Positions 36,031 to 45,167 of a stretch of DNA of 64,000 bases are shown here, one piece after another. The stretch covers positions 1-64,000 of the forward strand of contig NZ_LMDA01000025.1 of the NCBI RefSeq assembly GCF_001424985.1, written 5' to 3'. This stretch comes from Rhizobium sp. Root1212. Its GTDB lineage: Bacteria; Pseudomonadota; Alphaproteobacteria; Rhizobiales; Rhizobiaceae. The notes beneath the pieces are model-generated. The model had not been told where the DNA came from. It saw nothing but the letters and a program-made list of their open reading frames with translations, and searched no databases. Position numbers and translations under genes: made by a program. The first letter of the stretch is position 1. Each line of letters begins with the position of its first letter.

Positions 36031-37539
36031 ATGAAAGTCGGCATCGACATGGGAACGACCTCCAATGGAGACAACGTTCCCCTCGATATCGAAGAGCTTT
36101 TGGCAACGCGCTTGCTGGTGCAGGGTAATTCCGGCTCCGGCAAGTCGCATCTGTTGCGTCGTCTGCTCGAACAATCCGCCCCCTGGGTGCAGCAGTGCAT
36201 CATCGATCCGGAGGGCGATTTCGTCACGCTTGCCGACAAGTTCGGCCATGTGGTGATCGATGGCGAGCGCACGGAAGCCGAACTGATCGGCATCGCCAAC
36301 CGCATCCGCCAGCATCGCGTCTCCTGCGTGCTGTCGCTGGAAGGTCTCGATATCGAGCTGCAGATGCGCAATGCCGGTATTTTCCTCAATGCCATGTTCG
36401 ATGCCGACCGCGAATTCTGGTATCCGGTCCTTGTCGTCGTCGACGAAGCGCAGATGTTTGCGCCCTCCGTTGCCGGCGACGTCTCGGAAGAGGCGCGCAA
36501 GGTTTCGCTCGGCGCCATGACCAACCTGATGTGCCGCGGCCGCAAGCGCGGACTGGCGGGCGTCATCGCCACGCAGCGTCTGGCAAAGCTCGCCAAGAAC
36601 GTCGCGGCCGAAGCCTCCAACTTCCTGATGGGCCGCACCTTTCTCGATATCGACATGGCGCGCGCCGCCGACCTGCTCGGCATGGATCGCCGCACCGCCG
36701 AGATGTTCCGCGACCTGAAACGCGGTTCCTTCGTGGCGCTCGGTCCGGCTCTATCGCGCCGGCCGCTGCCGGTGACGATCGGCACGGTGGAAACCTCGGC
36801 ACGCTCGACCAGTCCGAAGCTGACGCCGCTGCCGGAGGCGATCGTCGATGTCGAAGACCTGATCTTCACGCCCGACCCGGAAGAACTGGTGCGTCTAATC
36901 ACGCGCCGGACCGCCCCGCAGCCGCGCCCTTCGACGGATATCCTCGCCGAACTGTCACGCCCGCGGCCCGAGCCGGTCGCCGCCAGCGAACCGCGCACCC
37001 CAGCGCCCGAAATGTCGACCGAAGAGCGCGACGGGATCATGAACGGCCTGCTCGCCGAAATCCTCGAAAACCCGGATGCCGCCTTCCGGGCAGATGCCGA
37101 ACTCTTCCAGGATTTCCTCGTGCGCTGCCGCATTCGCCGTGTTCCCGGCGCACCGCTGTCGCTGAGTGCCTTCCGCCGCAAGATGGCGATCGCCCGTTCC
37201 GGCGTCGATGCGGAAACGGCCGCGACCGACGCCTGGGCCTCCGCCATCGATCTCGCCCGCAACGTCACCGAGGACCTGCAGGGTGTCTTCCTTCTCGTGG
37301 CGCAATCTGCGCTGCGCGGTCTGCCGTGCCCATCCGACCCGATGATCGCGCGTGCCTATGGCACCCACTCCGCCCGCCGTGCCCGCCGTCTGCTCGGTTA
37401 TTTCGAGGAGCAGGGCCTGATCGTCGTGCACAGCGATTTTTCCGGCAAGCGCATCGTCGCCTTTCCGGACCTGCAGGCGGAGACGGCGCCCGGCGATCCG
37501 AATGCCGTGGAACCGGATATACCTTCGGCGGCGGAGTAA
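36031..37539 (+). CDS. HerA/DUF87-like ATPase of unknown function
   Basis: A 502-residue P-loop ATPase of the HerA-FtsK group. Walker A is GNSGSGKSH (near residue 33), Walker B is VLVVVDEAQMF, and ATQRLAKLAKN is the sensor region typical of DUF87 proteins. The C-terminal ~150 residues are helical, with a winged-helix-like segment AYGTHSARRARRLLGYFEEQ. HerA-type enzymes move DNA, usually with the NurA nuclease; no nurA is nearby. Conserved next to murI and rpsD in related bacteria as far as I recall. Role unknown. Confidence 0.75.
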   Translation: MKVGIDMGTTSNGDNVPLDIEELLATRLLVQGNSGSGKSHLLRRLLEQSAPWVQQCIIDPEGDFVTLADKFGHVVIDGERTEAELIGIANRIRQHRVSCVLSLEGLDIELQMRNAGIFLNAMFDADREFWYPVLVVVDEAQMFAPSVAGDVSEEARKVSLGAMTNLMCRGRKRGLAGVIATQRLAKLAKNVAAEASNFLMGRTFLDIDMARAADLLGMDRRTAEMFRDLKRGSFVALGPALSRRPLPVTIGTVETSARSTSPKLTPLPEAIVDVEDLIFTPDPEELVRLITRRTAPQPRPSTDILAELSRPRPEPVAASEPRTPAPEMSTEERDGIMNGLLAEILENPDAAFRADAELFQDFLVRCRIRRVPGAPLSLSAFRRKMAIARSGVDAETAATDAWASAIDLARNVTEDLQGVFLLVAQSALRGLPCPSDPMIARAYGTHSARRARRLLGYFEEQGLIVVHSDFSGKRIVAFPDLQAETAPGDPNAVEPDIPSAAE

Positions 37540-37602
37540 GCCGGAAAACTCCCTCCCGGTCGTTGACAAATTCGCAAAACCTACATAAAGACCGCCCCAA
37601 CG

Positions 37603-37630
37603 CCGGGCCGAAATGCCCGGTGTTTTATTT
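37603..37630 (+). terminator. Terminator between ATPase gene and rpsD
   Basis: CCGGGC (37603-37608), loop CGAAAT, GCCCGG (37615-37620), then TGTTTTATTT. A TTGACA (37563-37568) lies just upstream, so the hairpin could also truncate a transcript started there. Confidence 0.65.
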
Positions 37631-37657
37631 GACATGTCCCGTGGCTTCTCCATTAGC
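37629..37657 (+). promoter_or_regulatory. Candidate rpsD promoter
   Basis: TTGACA at 37629-37634 with a 17-base spacer to ATTAGC (37652-37657). It would start a leader of about 100 bases. The leader contains TGTTTCC/GGAAACA (37708-37733), a 7-bp hairpin with a 12-base loop close to the ribosome binding site. Confidence 0.45.
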
Positions 37658-37763
37658 GTAATGCGAGAAACCTGTCAGAGCCCGAAAACGGGGTTCAGAG
37701 GAGGGCGTGTTTCCTTCATCCGGTTTGGAAACAGGCCGGTGCAACACTTTGAAAGGAAATGCG

Positions 37764-38381
37764 ATGAGCAAGCGCGAATCGTCCAAGTACAAAATTGACC
37801 GCCGTATGGGCGAAAACATCTGGGGCCGTCCGAAGTCCCCGGTGAACCGCCGCGAATACGGCCCCGGCCAGCACGGCCAGCGCCGCAAGTCCAAGCTTTC
37901 GGACTTCGGTGTTCAGCTGCGCGCCAAGCAGAAGCTGAAGGGCTACTACGGCGATATCCGCGAGAAGCAGTTCCGCGCCACCTACGACGAAGCCAACCGC
38001 CGCAAGGGCGACACCGGAGAGAACTTGATCGGCCTGCTCGAATCGCGTCTCGACGCGATCGTCTACCGCGCCAAGTTCGTTCCGACGGTCTTTGCTGCCC
38101 GTCAGTTCGTCAACCATGGCCACGTCAAGGTCAACGGCGTGCGCGTCAACATCGGTTCGTACCGCTGCAAGGCCGGCGACGTCATCGAAGTTCGCGAAAA
38201 GTCCAAGCAGCTCGTCACCGTTCTCGAAGCGGTTTCGCTGGCTGAACGCGACGTTCCGGACTACATCGAAGTCGACCACAACAAGATGGTTGCCACCTTC
38301 GCGCGCGTTCCGGCTCTCTCGGATGTACCGTACCCGGTCATCATGGAACCGAACCTGGTCGTCGAATTCTATTCGCGATAA
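37764..38381 (+). CDS. rpsD: 30S ribosomal protein S4
   Basis: A 205-residue primary 16S rRNA-binding protein. Recognisable parts are the N-terminal [20 protein letters not shown], the [13 protein letters not shown] segment, and the S4 RNA-binding motif [17 protein letters not shown]...[10 protein letters not shown]. It lacks the N-terminal zinc-finger cysteines, as in other alphaproteobacterial S4 proteins. AAGGAAATGCG places the ribosome binding site just before ATG 37764. Monocistronic, away from the main ribosomal protein clusters. Confidence 0.99.
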   Translation: MSKRESSKYKIDRRMGENIWGRPKSPVNRREYGPGQHGQRRKSKLSDFGVQLRAKQKLKGYYGDIREKQFRATYDEANRRKGDTGENLIGLLESRLDAIVYRAKFVPTVFAARQFVNHGHVKVNGVRVNIGSYRCKAGDVIEVREKSKQLVTVLEAVSLAERDVPDYIEVDHNKMVATFARVPALSDVPYPVIMEPNLVVEFYSR

Positions 38382-38410
38382 TCAGGGCCGCAAGTCTTGT
38401 GAAATCCGGA

Positions 38411-38441
38411 AAAGCCGCTCAGAAATGGGCGGCTTTTTCTT
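38411..38441 (+). terminator. rpsD terminator
   Basis: AAAGCCGC (38411-38418) pairs with GCGGCTTT (38429-38436), followed by TTCTTTG. Confidence 0.8.
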
Positions 38442-38474
38442 TGTCCATTTTTTGAATGCGTCCGCGGAGTTTTC

Positions 38475-39419
38475 ATGTCCGAACAGAAATCGCTCGACAT
38501 CAAGGCCATCCTCGACGACATCTATCAGGAACTGACGCCGCGGCTGGGCGAGGGCAAGGTGGCGGATTACATTCCGCAGCTCGCCCGCGTCGATCCCAAG
38601 CGGTTCGGCATGGCGGTCGTGACGGTCGATGGCGCCGTCCACATGGTCGGCGATGCCGATGTGCCGTTCTCGATCCAGAGCATTTCCAAGGTTTTCACGC
38701 TGACACTTGCGCTCGGCAAGCATGGCGAAAACATCTGGAAACGGGTGGGACGGGAGCCTTCCGGCTCCGCTTTCAATTCCATCGTCCAGCTGGAACACGA
38801 GCACGGCACGCCGCGCAATCCCTTTATCAATGCGGGTGCGATCGCGATCACCGATCTCGTGCTGGCCGGTCATACCCCGAAAGAAGCGATCGGCGAAATC
38901 GTCCGCTTCATGCGCTATCTGGCTGATGAGGAAGATATTCTCATCGACAGCGAGGTCGCCCGGTCCGAAGAGGCGACCGGATACCGCAATTTCGCGCTCG
39001 CCAATTTCATGCGCTCTTTCGGCAAGCTCGATCATCCCGTCGAACGAGTGCTCGGCGTCTATTTTCACCAATGCGCGCTGGCGATGAGTTGCCGCCAGTT
39101 GGCAAAAGCCGGTCTGTTCCTTGCGGCATCCGGCAGCAATCCGCTGACCGGCCATTCCGTCGTCTCGCGCCAGCGGGCGCGGCGTATCAACGCGCTGATG
39201 CTGACCTGCGGCCACTATGACGGTTCCGGCGAATTTGCCTATAAGGTCGGTCTGCCCGGAAAGAGCGGCGTCGGCGGCGGTATTCTGGTGGCAGCGCCCG
39301 GCAAGGCCGCGGTCGCCGTCTGGTCTCCCGGCCTCAATCACAACGGCAATTCGCTGCTCGGGTCGCTGGCGCTGGAAATGCTGGCGGCGCGGACGGGGTG
39401 GTCGGTGTTCGGCGCCTGA
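38475..39419 (+). CDS. glsA: Glutaminase
   Basis: Hydrolyses glutamine to glutamate and ammonia. The 314-residue serine-beta-lactamase-like fold has the catalytic S-x-x-K pair Ser69/Lys72 in SIQSISKVF, and the conserved [30 protein letters not shown] and GVGGGI segments. The length matches the glsA family used by rhizobia. GGAG lies seven bases before ATG 38475. No adjacent gene of nitrogen metabolism. Confidence 0.96.
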   Translation: MSEQKSLDIKAILDDIYQELTPRLGEGKVADYIPQLARVDPKRFGMAVVTVDGAVHMVGDADVPFSIQSISKVFTLTLALGKHGENIWKRVGREPSGSAFNSIVQLEHEHGTPRNPFINAGAIAITDLVLAGHTPKEAIGEIVRFMRYLADEEDILIDSEVARSEEATGYRNFALANFMRSFGKLDHPVERVLGVYFHQCALAMSCRQLAKAGLFLAASGSNPLTGHSVVSRQRARRINALMLTCGHYDGSGEFAYKVGLPGKSGVGGGILVAAPGKAAVAVWSPGLNHNGNSLLGSLALEMLAARTGWSVFGA

Positions 39420-39532
39420 TCGGGCCTGTTTCCGGCTGGCTTTGAGCCTTTTTCCTTGATCTTGCCGCCATCACAGGGCAAGGGCAGGGACAGTTATTTT
39501 GCCCGCGCAAGGGCTCCTCTCGGAAGACGATC

Positions 39533-40414
39533 ATGGACCTTTCCGATCAAGCGCTCACCGCTGATGCCGACCTTTTGACCGAGACGACGGACGACGGCGT
39601 TTCGCACCCGCTGTTTTCGAAAATGCCGTCCTCGGTTTCCTTCAACAAGCTGCGCAAGCGGCTGTTGCGGCAAGTGCGCCAGGCGATCGACGACTTCGGC
39701 ATGCTGAACGGCCAGAAGCGCTGGCTGGTCGGCGTTTCCGGCGGCAAGGACAGCTATAGCCTGCTGGCGCTGCTGCTCGACTTGAAGTGGCGCGGCCTGC
39801 TGCCGGTCGAGCTGATCGCCTGCAATCTCGATCAGGGGCAGCCGAATTTCCCCAAGCACATCCTTCCCGAATACCTGGCGTCGATCGGCGTGCCGCATCG
39901 CATCGAGTATCGCGATACCTATTCGATCGTGAAGGAAAAGGTGCCGGCAGGCGCCACCTATTGCGCGCTCTGTTCGCGGCTGCGCCGCGGCAATCTCTAC
40001 CGCATCGCCCGCGAGGAAGGCTGCGATGCACTGGTGCTCGGCCATCACCGCGAGGATATCCTCGAAACCTTCTTCATGAATTTCTTCCATGGCGGGCGTC
40101 TCGCCGCGATGCCGGCGAAGCTGTTGAACGATGAGGGCGACCTGATGGTGCTGAGGCCGCTTGCCTATGCGGCGGAAGACGATCTGGCGAAGTTTGCCGC
40201 CGCGATGGAATTCCCGATCATTCCCTGCGATCTCTGCGGCTCGCAGGACGGGCTGGAGCGTAACGCGATGAAGGCGATGCTTGCCGATATCGAGCGGCGC
40301 ATGCCGGGCCGTAAGGACACGATGCTGCGGGCGCTCGGCCACACGAACCCGTCGCATCTGCTCGACCCGAAGCTGTTCGATTTCAAATCCCTCGTTGCGG
40401 AGACCGCTGAATGA
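39533..40414 (+). CDS. ttcA: tRNA 2-thiocytidine biosynthesis protein
   Basis: Thiolates cytidine 32 in tRNA. The 293 residues have the PP-loop SGGKDS (69-74) for ATP activation and the two CxxC motifs, Cys144/Cys147 and Cys232/Cys235. Three of these bind a [4Fe-4S] cluster in characterised TtcA. The extension [15 protein letters not shown] at the C-terminus is typical. It overlaps the next gene by four bases (ATGA). Together with the TrmJ-type gene about 5 kb upstream, two modifiers of position 32 lie in this window. Confidence 0.94.
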   Translation: MDLSDQALTADADLLTETTDDGVSHPLFSKMPSSVSFNKLRKRLLRQVRQAIDDFGMLNGQKRWLVGVSGGKDSYSLLALLLDLKWRGLLPVELIACNLDQGQPNFPKHILPEYLASIGVPHRIEYRDTYSIVKEKVPAGATYCALCSRLRRGNLYRIAREEGCDALVLGHHREDILETFFMNFFHGGRLAAMPAKLLNDEGDLMVLRPLAYAAEDDLAKFAAAMEFPIIPCDLCGSQDGLERNAMKAMLADIERRMPGRKDTMLRALGHTNPSHLLDPKLFDFKSLVAETAE

Positions 40415-41235
40415 CCCAAGCCATCGATATCGCCTTGCTCGCAAACCTTCTGCAGGAAGCTGCCGCACGGGAAATCCTGCCACGCTTCCGCAATCTCGGG
40501 ACGGGCGATGTCAGGATGAAGACCGAGGCCATCGATCTTGTCACCGAGGCGGACGAGGCGGCGGAGCGATTGATCAAGGCGCGGGTGGCGGAGTTTGCGC
40601 CCGACGCCGTGTTCATCGGCGAGGAATCGACGGCGGCCGATCCGTCGCTGCTCGACAAACTGGCGGATGCGGAACTTGCAGTCGTCGTCGATCCGATCGA
40701 TGGCACGTTCAACTATGCGGCCGGCATGCCGCTTTTCGGTGTCATGGCGAGTGTCGTCGCCCGAGGCGAAACCGTCGCCGGCATCATCTATGACCCGATG
40801 GGCAATGACTGGGTGATCGCCGAGCGTGGCGCCGGCTCCTGGCTCTGCAAGGCCGATGGTTCGCAGGAGCGGTTGTCGGTAACGCCCGGCACATCGCTGG
40901 AAGCGCTGGTCGGCTGCGCCTCGACGGGGTTCTACAGCACGGAAGACCGTCGCACGATCATGGGCAATATGGCCAAGGTGCGCATCGCCACCAGCTATCG
41001 CTGCGCGGCCCATGAATACCGCGCCTTTGCCGGCGGGCACTTCCACTTCCTGATGTACAAGAAGCTGATGCCCTGGGATCATCTTGCCGGGGCGCTGATC
41101 AGCGAGGAGGCCGGCGCTTATGTCGCCCGCTTCGATGGTTCGCCCTATGTGGCAGGCGATACCGATGGCGGCCTGCTGGTCGCGAGCGATGCCGAGACCT
41201 GGAAGCTCTTGCGCCGCGAAGTTTTCACGATCTGA
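40411..41235 (+). CDS. Inositol monophosphatase-family protein
   Basis: A 274-residue metal-dependent sugar phosphatase. Motif 1 is [14 protein letters not shown] and motif 2 is [15 protein letters not shown]; the metal-binding Glu in FIGEES is also present. Family members act on myo-inositol 1-phosphate, fructose 1,6-bisphosphate or 3'-phosphoadenosine 5'-phosphate. The link to ttcA through a four-base overlap gives no clue to substrate. The sequence differs enough from SuhB that no symbol is given. Confidence 0.9.
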   Translation: MTQAIDIALLANLLQEAAAREILPRFRNLGTGDVRMKTEAIDLVTEADEAAERLIKARVAEFAPDAVFIGEESTAADPSLLDKLADAELAVVVDPIDGTFNYAAGMPLFGVMASVVARGETVAGIIYDPMGNDWVIAERGAGSWLCKADGSQERLSVTPGTSLEALVGCASTGFYSTEDRRTIMGNMAKVRIATSYRCAAHEYRAFAGGHFHFLMYKKLMPWDHLAGALISEEAGAYVARFDGSPYVAGDTDGGLLVASDAETWKLLRREVFTI

Positions 41236-41248
41236 CGGTTCCCCAAAG

Positions 41249-41279
41249 AAAAACGCCCGCGGTGACGCGGGCGTTTTTC
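41249..41279. terminator. Bidirectional terminator
   Basis: AAAAACGCCCGC (41249-41260), loop GGTGAC, GCGGGCGTTTTT (41267-41278). It sits between the phosphatase gene and the converging exporter gene. Confidence 0.92.
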
Positions 41280-41280
41280 G

Positions 41281-42567
41281 TTACATATGACCGCCGCCCG
41301 CTTCGAGCGCGGCGTGGTCGTCGCCCGGATGGGTGAAGAGCTTGCCCTTCTCCGCCCAGAGCACGGCAAGCACTGTAACGAAGCCGAAGGCGGCAAAGCC
41401 CCCGAAGATCGGCTGCAGCGTGCCGTCGAACATCTGCCCGACCGCGCCGCCGATCAGCGCGCCGCCGGTCGTCGAGACGAAGCCGGTGATGGCCGTTGCC
41501 GTGCCGGCGAGATGCCCCATCGGCTCCAGGCTGATTGCGGTGAAGTTGGTGCCGATGACCGCAAAAAACATCAGGAGAACCGAAAACAGCAGGTAGGACA
41601 CCACGAAAGCGGGCGTACCGGCCAGCGCCAGCCCGAGGCCGAGGATCGAAAGCAGCGTGAACAGGATCATCGAGACATGCGAGATGCGGCGCATGCCGAA
41701 GCTGCGGACGAAATAGCCATTGGCGAAATTGGCAACCGCGATGCCGCCGGCCGTGCCGGCAAAGGCGATCGGCAGCCAGTCACCGAGGCCGTAGACCTCG
41801 CCGAAGATCTGCTGGACGGTGACGATATAGGCGCAGATGACAGCGGTGAACAGCGTCTGCCCGATCATGTAGCCGCAGGTGATGCGGTTGGTCAGCACCG
41901 TGGCGAAGCCGGACACCACGGAGCGTACGGAGAGCGGCATCCGATCTTCCACCGGCTGCGATTCCTTCATGCGCGCCATGGCCCAGAGGCAGAGCCCTCC
42001 GACGACGCAGCCGAGCAGGATGAAGATCCAGTGCCAGTTCGCGTAGAACACGACCGCCTGTCCGATCGACGGGGCGACGATCGGCACGATCATGAAGACG
42101 ATCATGATATAGGACATGACGCGCGCCATCTCGCGGCCGCCGAAGCAATCACGCACGATGGCCATGGTGGTGATGCGCACGGCCGCCGCGCCGATACCCT
42201 GAACGAAGCGCAGCACGAGCAGCATCTCGAAGCTGTCGGTCAGCGCGGCGCCAAACAGCGTCACCGAGAAGAAGCCGAGGCCCGCCACCAGCAGGCTGCG
42301 GCGGCCGAAGGCATCCGAAAGGCTGCCGAAGACGATCTGCGAACAGCCGAAGCCGAGGAAGAACACGGCGATAACGAGCTGGGTGTCGTTGGCGTTCGTG
42401 ACGTTCAGCGACTGGCCGATGCTCGGCAGCGCCGGCAGCATGATGTCGATCGCCATGGCGACCGTCGCGGTCATCAGGGCGATGGTGATGACGAATTCGA
42501 AGAAGCCGAGATGGATGCGGGCTGCACCCATCGGTGCTTCTGATGTGGATGTCGTTGTTGATGTCAT
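41281..42567 (-). CDS. Bcr/CflA-family MFS drug exporter (first of a tandem pair)
   Basis: A 428-residue major facilitator with about 12 membrane helices. The Bcr/CflA-type loop 2-3 motif is GSLSDAFGRRSLLVAG and motif C-like glycines lie around VPIVAPSIGQ. The family is DHA1 proton antiporters that expel drugs or metabolites. ATG at 42567 is preceded by AGG. It is ~40 bp downstream of a related exporter on the same strand, so the two are likely cotranscribed. Substrate unknown. Confidence 0.9.
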   Translation of the reverse strand: MTSTTTSTSEAPMGAARIHLGFFEFVITIALMTATVAMAIDIMLPALPSIGQSLNVTNANDTQLVIAVFFLGFGCSQIVFGSLSDAFGRRSLLVAGLGFFSVTLFGAALTDSFEMLLVLRFVQGIGAAAVRITTMAIVRDCFGGREMARVMSYIMIVFMIVPIVAPSIGQAVVFYANWHWIFILLGCVVGGLCLWAMARMKESQPVEDRMPLSVRSVVSGFATVLTNRITCGYMIGQTLFTAVICAYIVTVQQIFGEVYGLGDWLPIAFAGTAGGIAVANFANGYFVRSFGMRRISHVSMILFTLLSILGLGLALAGTPAFVVSYLLFSVLLMFFAVIGTNFTAISLEPMGHLAGTATAITGFVSTTGGALIGGAVGQMFDGTLQPIFGGFAAFGFVTVLAVLWAEKGKLFTHPGDDHAALEAGGGHM

Positions 42568-42604
42568 GGTCGAACCTGTATCGTCTTGGGAGGGACGGAA
42601 TGAG

Positions 42605-43843
42605 TTAGTGCGCCGGCGCATGTGGCTGGAAAAGCTTTCCCCGCTCCGCAATCAGCACGAAGATGAGGCCGATGATGGCGACGGTGAAGAAGCCGGCCGC
42701 CAGCGGCCGCACGGTGCCGTCGAAAGCCTGGCCGATCAGCGCACCGATCACGCTGCCTACGATGGTCTGGGTGAAGCCGAGAACGGAGGAGGCTGTGCCG
42801 GCGACACGGCCGAGCGGCTCCATCGCCATGGCATTGAAATTCGCGCCGATCAGGCCGAACTGGAACATGGCGCAGCAATAGACGATCACGAACAGCCAGA
42901 ACGGCAGTGTCATCACCGAAGCGAGCACGATCCAGGCGAGGCTTGCCAGCGTGAAGCCGATCAGAGCCGCATGGGAAAGCGGGCGCATGCCGTAGCGCTT
43001 CACGAGACGCGAATTGGTGAAGGAAGCCACCGCCATCAGGCCGGCAAAGGCGGCGAAGGCAAGCGGAAACCAGACGCCGAGATCATAGACGCCGACGAGG
43101 ATCTGCTGGGCGGAATTGATGAAGCCGAACAGACCGCCGAAGATGAAGGACATCGCCAGCGTATAGAAAAGCGCGATGCGATTGGTCAGCACGATGCGGA
43201 ACCCGTCGACGATCGAGGTCGGCGTGAACGGGCGGCGGTGATCTTCAGGCAGGGTTTCCGGCAGTTTGGTGACCACCAGCGTCGCGACGAAAGCCGCAAA
43301 GACGCAGATGGCGACGAAGATCATGTGCCATTCGGCAAAGAGCATGATCAGCTGGCCGATGCTGGGGGCGATCACCGGGACGATCATGAACACCATCATG
43401 ATCAGCGACATGACCTCCGCCATCATGTGGCCGCCATAGACGTCGCGCACGATGGAAACCGAGATGACGCGCGTTGCCGCAGCGCCGATGCCCTGGACGA
43501 AGCGCAGGACGAGCAGACCGGTGAAGGTTGGCACGAACACGATCGACAGCGCACACAGCGCGTAGAGCCCGAGGCCGGCAAGCAGCGGCCCCTTGCGACC
43601 GAAGCGATCCGACAGCGGGCCGAAGAACAGCTGCGCCACGCCCATGCCGAGCAGATAGGCCGTGATCACGAACTGGCGCTCGTTTTCGTCGCTCACGCCG
43701 AGGCTTGCGCCGATCTGCTGCAGGCCCGGCAGCATGATGTCGATCGAAATCGCATTGATCGCCATCAGCATGGCCATCAGGGCGATGAACTGCGCTTTCG
43801 GCAGAGTCGGCAAAGCTGCCGTTTCAGGCATGGTGGTTGTCAT
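42605..43843 (-). CDS. Bcr/CflA-family MFS drug exporter (second of a tandem pair)
   Basis: A 412-residue major facilitator, clearly paralogous to its neighbour: both share FVQGIGAAA, the VAPSIGQ motif and EPLGRVAGTA/EPMGHLAGTA. The loop 2-3 motif is GPLSDRFGRKGPLLAG. The pair arose by duplication and then diverged widely. Possibly they form a functional heteromeric or substrate-split pair; this is inference. First gene of the pair on the minus strand, with its promoter in the 340-bp gap to the right. Confidence 0.9.
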   Translation of the reverse strand: MTTTMPETAALPTLPKAQFIALMAMLMAINAISIDIMLPGLQQIGASLGVSDENERQFVITAYLLGMGVAQLFFGPLSDRFGRKGPLLAGLGLYALCALSIVFVPTFTGLLVLRFVQGIGAAATRVISVSIVRDVYGGHMMAEVMSLIMMVFMIVPVIAPSIGQLIMLFAEWHMIFVAICVFAAFVATLVVTKLPETLPEDHRRPFTPTSIVDGFRIVLTNRIALFYTLAMSFIFGGLFGFINSAQQILVGVYDLGVWFPLAFAAFAGLMAVASFTNSRLVKRYGMRPLSHAALIGFTLASLAWIVLASVMTLPFWLFVIVYCCAMFQFGLIGANFNAMAMEPLGRVAGTASSVLGFTQTIVGSVIGALIGQAFDGTVRPLAAGFFTVAIIGLIFVLIAERGKLFQPHAPAH

Positions 43844-44183
43844 TGCAGTGTCCTGACGCGGCCGTGTGGCCGAAGAAATACTAGGGGTGTCCCGCTGCCG
43901 TCATTGAGGGCAGGGCGGTGACGCCAAAGCTTGAAATGCGCAAATTCAAAAGCGCTTTCAAAGATGGAGGTAATATAGCGCCGGGCTTAAACGTCCGACG
44001 GCGTGACGTGGAATATCCGGCTCAAGGAAAACGCGGACAAGGGCGCGATAACGCCCAATCATCACCAAATGATGACAGGAAAAGCCACCGACCGGCGCTC
44101 AAGGCGCCGAAAACAACGAAAATGCTGACATTTCGAAGGAGAGAAGGCGAGAATCGCCTTTCCCGATCCCGGCAGGCCGCTCT
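43844..44183. promoter_or_regulatory. Intergenic region upstream of the exporter pair
   Basis: A 340-bp gap that should hold the promoter of the tandem exporters (minus strand). Near its right end is a small hairpin, AAGGCGA-GAA-TCGCCTT (44144-44160), that could help end grxD transcription but lacks a U run. A GTG-started frame at 43918-44187 is Arg/Lys-rich with no recognisable domain and is not called. Nothing else is evident. Confidence 0.35.
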
Positions 44184-44519
44184 TTAAGCGGCGCCCTTCA
44201 CGGCGATGCCGTTTTCCTCGAAATGGGACTGCAGTTCGCCGGCCTGGAACATTTCACGCACGATGTCGCACCCGCCGAGGAACTCGCCCTTGACGTAGAG
44301 CTGCGGAATCGTCGGCCAGTTGGAATAGTCCTTGATACCCTGGCGAAGATCTGCATCGGCAAGCACGTTGAGGCCCTTATAATCCACGCCGATATAGTCG
44401 AGGATCTGGACCACCTGGCCCGAGAAACCACACTGCGGGAACTGCGGGGTGCCCTTCATGAAAAGAACGACGTCGTTCGTCTTCACTTCGTTGTCGATGA
44501 AATCGTGAATTCCGCTCAT
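44184..44519 (-). CDS. grxD: Monothiol CGFS glutaredoxin
   Basis: A 111-residue Grx4-type glutaredoxin. The single active cysteine is Cys30 in PQCGFSGQ, and [19 protein letters not shown] forms the glutathione-binding cis-Pro region. CGFS glutaredoxins bind a bridging [2Fe-2S] cluster and carry it to targets, commonly in complex with a BolA protein. ATG at 44519 has AAGGA eight bases upstream; the TTG six bases earlier is rejected. A bolA gene lies just upstream on the same strand. Confidence 0.96.
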   Translation of the reverse strand: MSGIHDFIDNEVKTNDVVLFMKGTPQFPQCGFSGQVVQILDYIGVDYKGLNVLADADLRQGIKDYSNWPTIPQLYVKGEFLGGCDIVREMFQAGELQSHFEENGIAVKGAA

Positions 44520-44689
44520 GTCCAAAATCCTTGGCTATACCCGATTCAAGGTCGGGCAGGGTCGATTGCTTCTAGATAACACGCGTGGCAGCGCATTTCA
44601 CCCTTGGGCGCAACAAAAATTGATGGCGACGGCCGATTTTTAACGCCAGCGTAATCGATCGGTCACGGTCGATTTTTGCGGTTTGGAAT

Positions 44690-44908
44690 TCAGGCCTTTG
44701 CCTTGCTGCGGGCAGCCGCCGTGCGGCGACGGCTGACCTGCTTTTTCGCCGGTTTTGCCTTCGGCTTAGCCTGCGTGAACTGGCCAGACGCATTGCGTGT
44801 CTGCCGCTTGGTGCGCTTCGACGTGGTTTTGACGCCCGTCTTCTTCAGCACTTCCTTCAGCACGCTTTCGACGACGCCGGTCACCAGCTCGTTGATCAGG
44901 TTGGCCAT
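44690..44908 (-). CDS. Small H1-like Lys/Ala-rich basic protein
   Basis: A 72-residue protein. The first ~25 residues form an amphipathic helix (LINELVTGVVESVLKEVLKK); the rest is strongly basic, with repeated KAKPAKK, SRRRTAAARSK patterns like the tail of histone H1. Such tails bind nucleic acid or polyphosphate non-specifically. It starts six bases after bolA and so belongs to the purL-bolA-grxD group. It is not assigned to a named family and could be a nucleoid or ribosome-associated protein. Confidence 0.7.
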   Translation of the reverse strand: MANLINELVTGVVESVLKEVLKKTGVKTTSKRTKRQTRNASGQFTQAKPKAKPAKKQVSRRRTAAARSKAKA

Positions 44909-44914
44909 TGCCGC

Positions 44915-45148
44915 TTACTCCGGCGCGGAGGTCTGAAGCGCCAGTGCATGCAGCACGCCGCCCATGTTGCCGCTGAGCGCGTCATAGACCATCTTGTGCT
45001 GCTGCACGCGGGTCTTGCCGCGAAAGGCCTCGGCCACCACCTCGGCGGCGTAGTGATCACCGTCGCCTGCCAGATCCCGGATGGTGACTTTCGCACCCGG
45101 AATTCCGGCCTTGATCATGTCCTCGATATCGCCAGGGGCCATGGGCAT
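44915..45148 (-). CDS. BolA-family protein
   Basis: A 77-residue BolA/IbaG-type protein with the class II KH-like fold. It has the conserved GAKVTIRDLAGDGDHYAAEVV segment with His (cluster ligand in BolA-Grx complexes) and the RVQQHKMVYDALSG motif with a second His. ATG at 45148 has AAGGAG nine bases upstream. Upstream and downstream genes are on the same strand (19 bp from purL, 6 bp to the basic protein). It probably partners GrxD in Fe-S cluster delivery or iron sensing. Confidence 0.92.
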   Translation of the reverse strand: MPMAPGDIEDMIKAGIPGAKVTIRDLAGDGDHYAAEVVAEAFRGKTRVQQHKMVYDALSGNMGGVLHALALQTSAPE

Positions 45149-45167
45149 AATGCTTACTCCTTGCACT

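Noticed and set aside
43918-44187. Short plus-strand gene upstream of the exporters
   Set aside because: GTG start without a ribosome binding site, Arg/Lys-rich composition, no domain and overlap with the grxD end.
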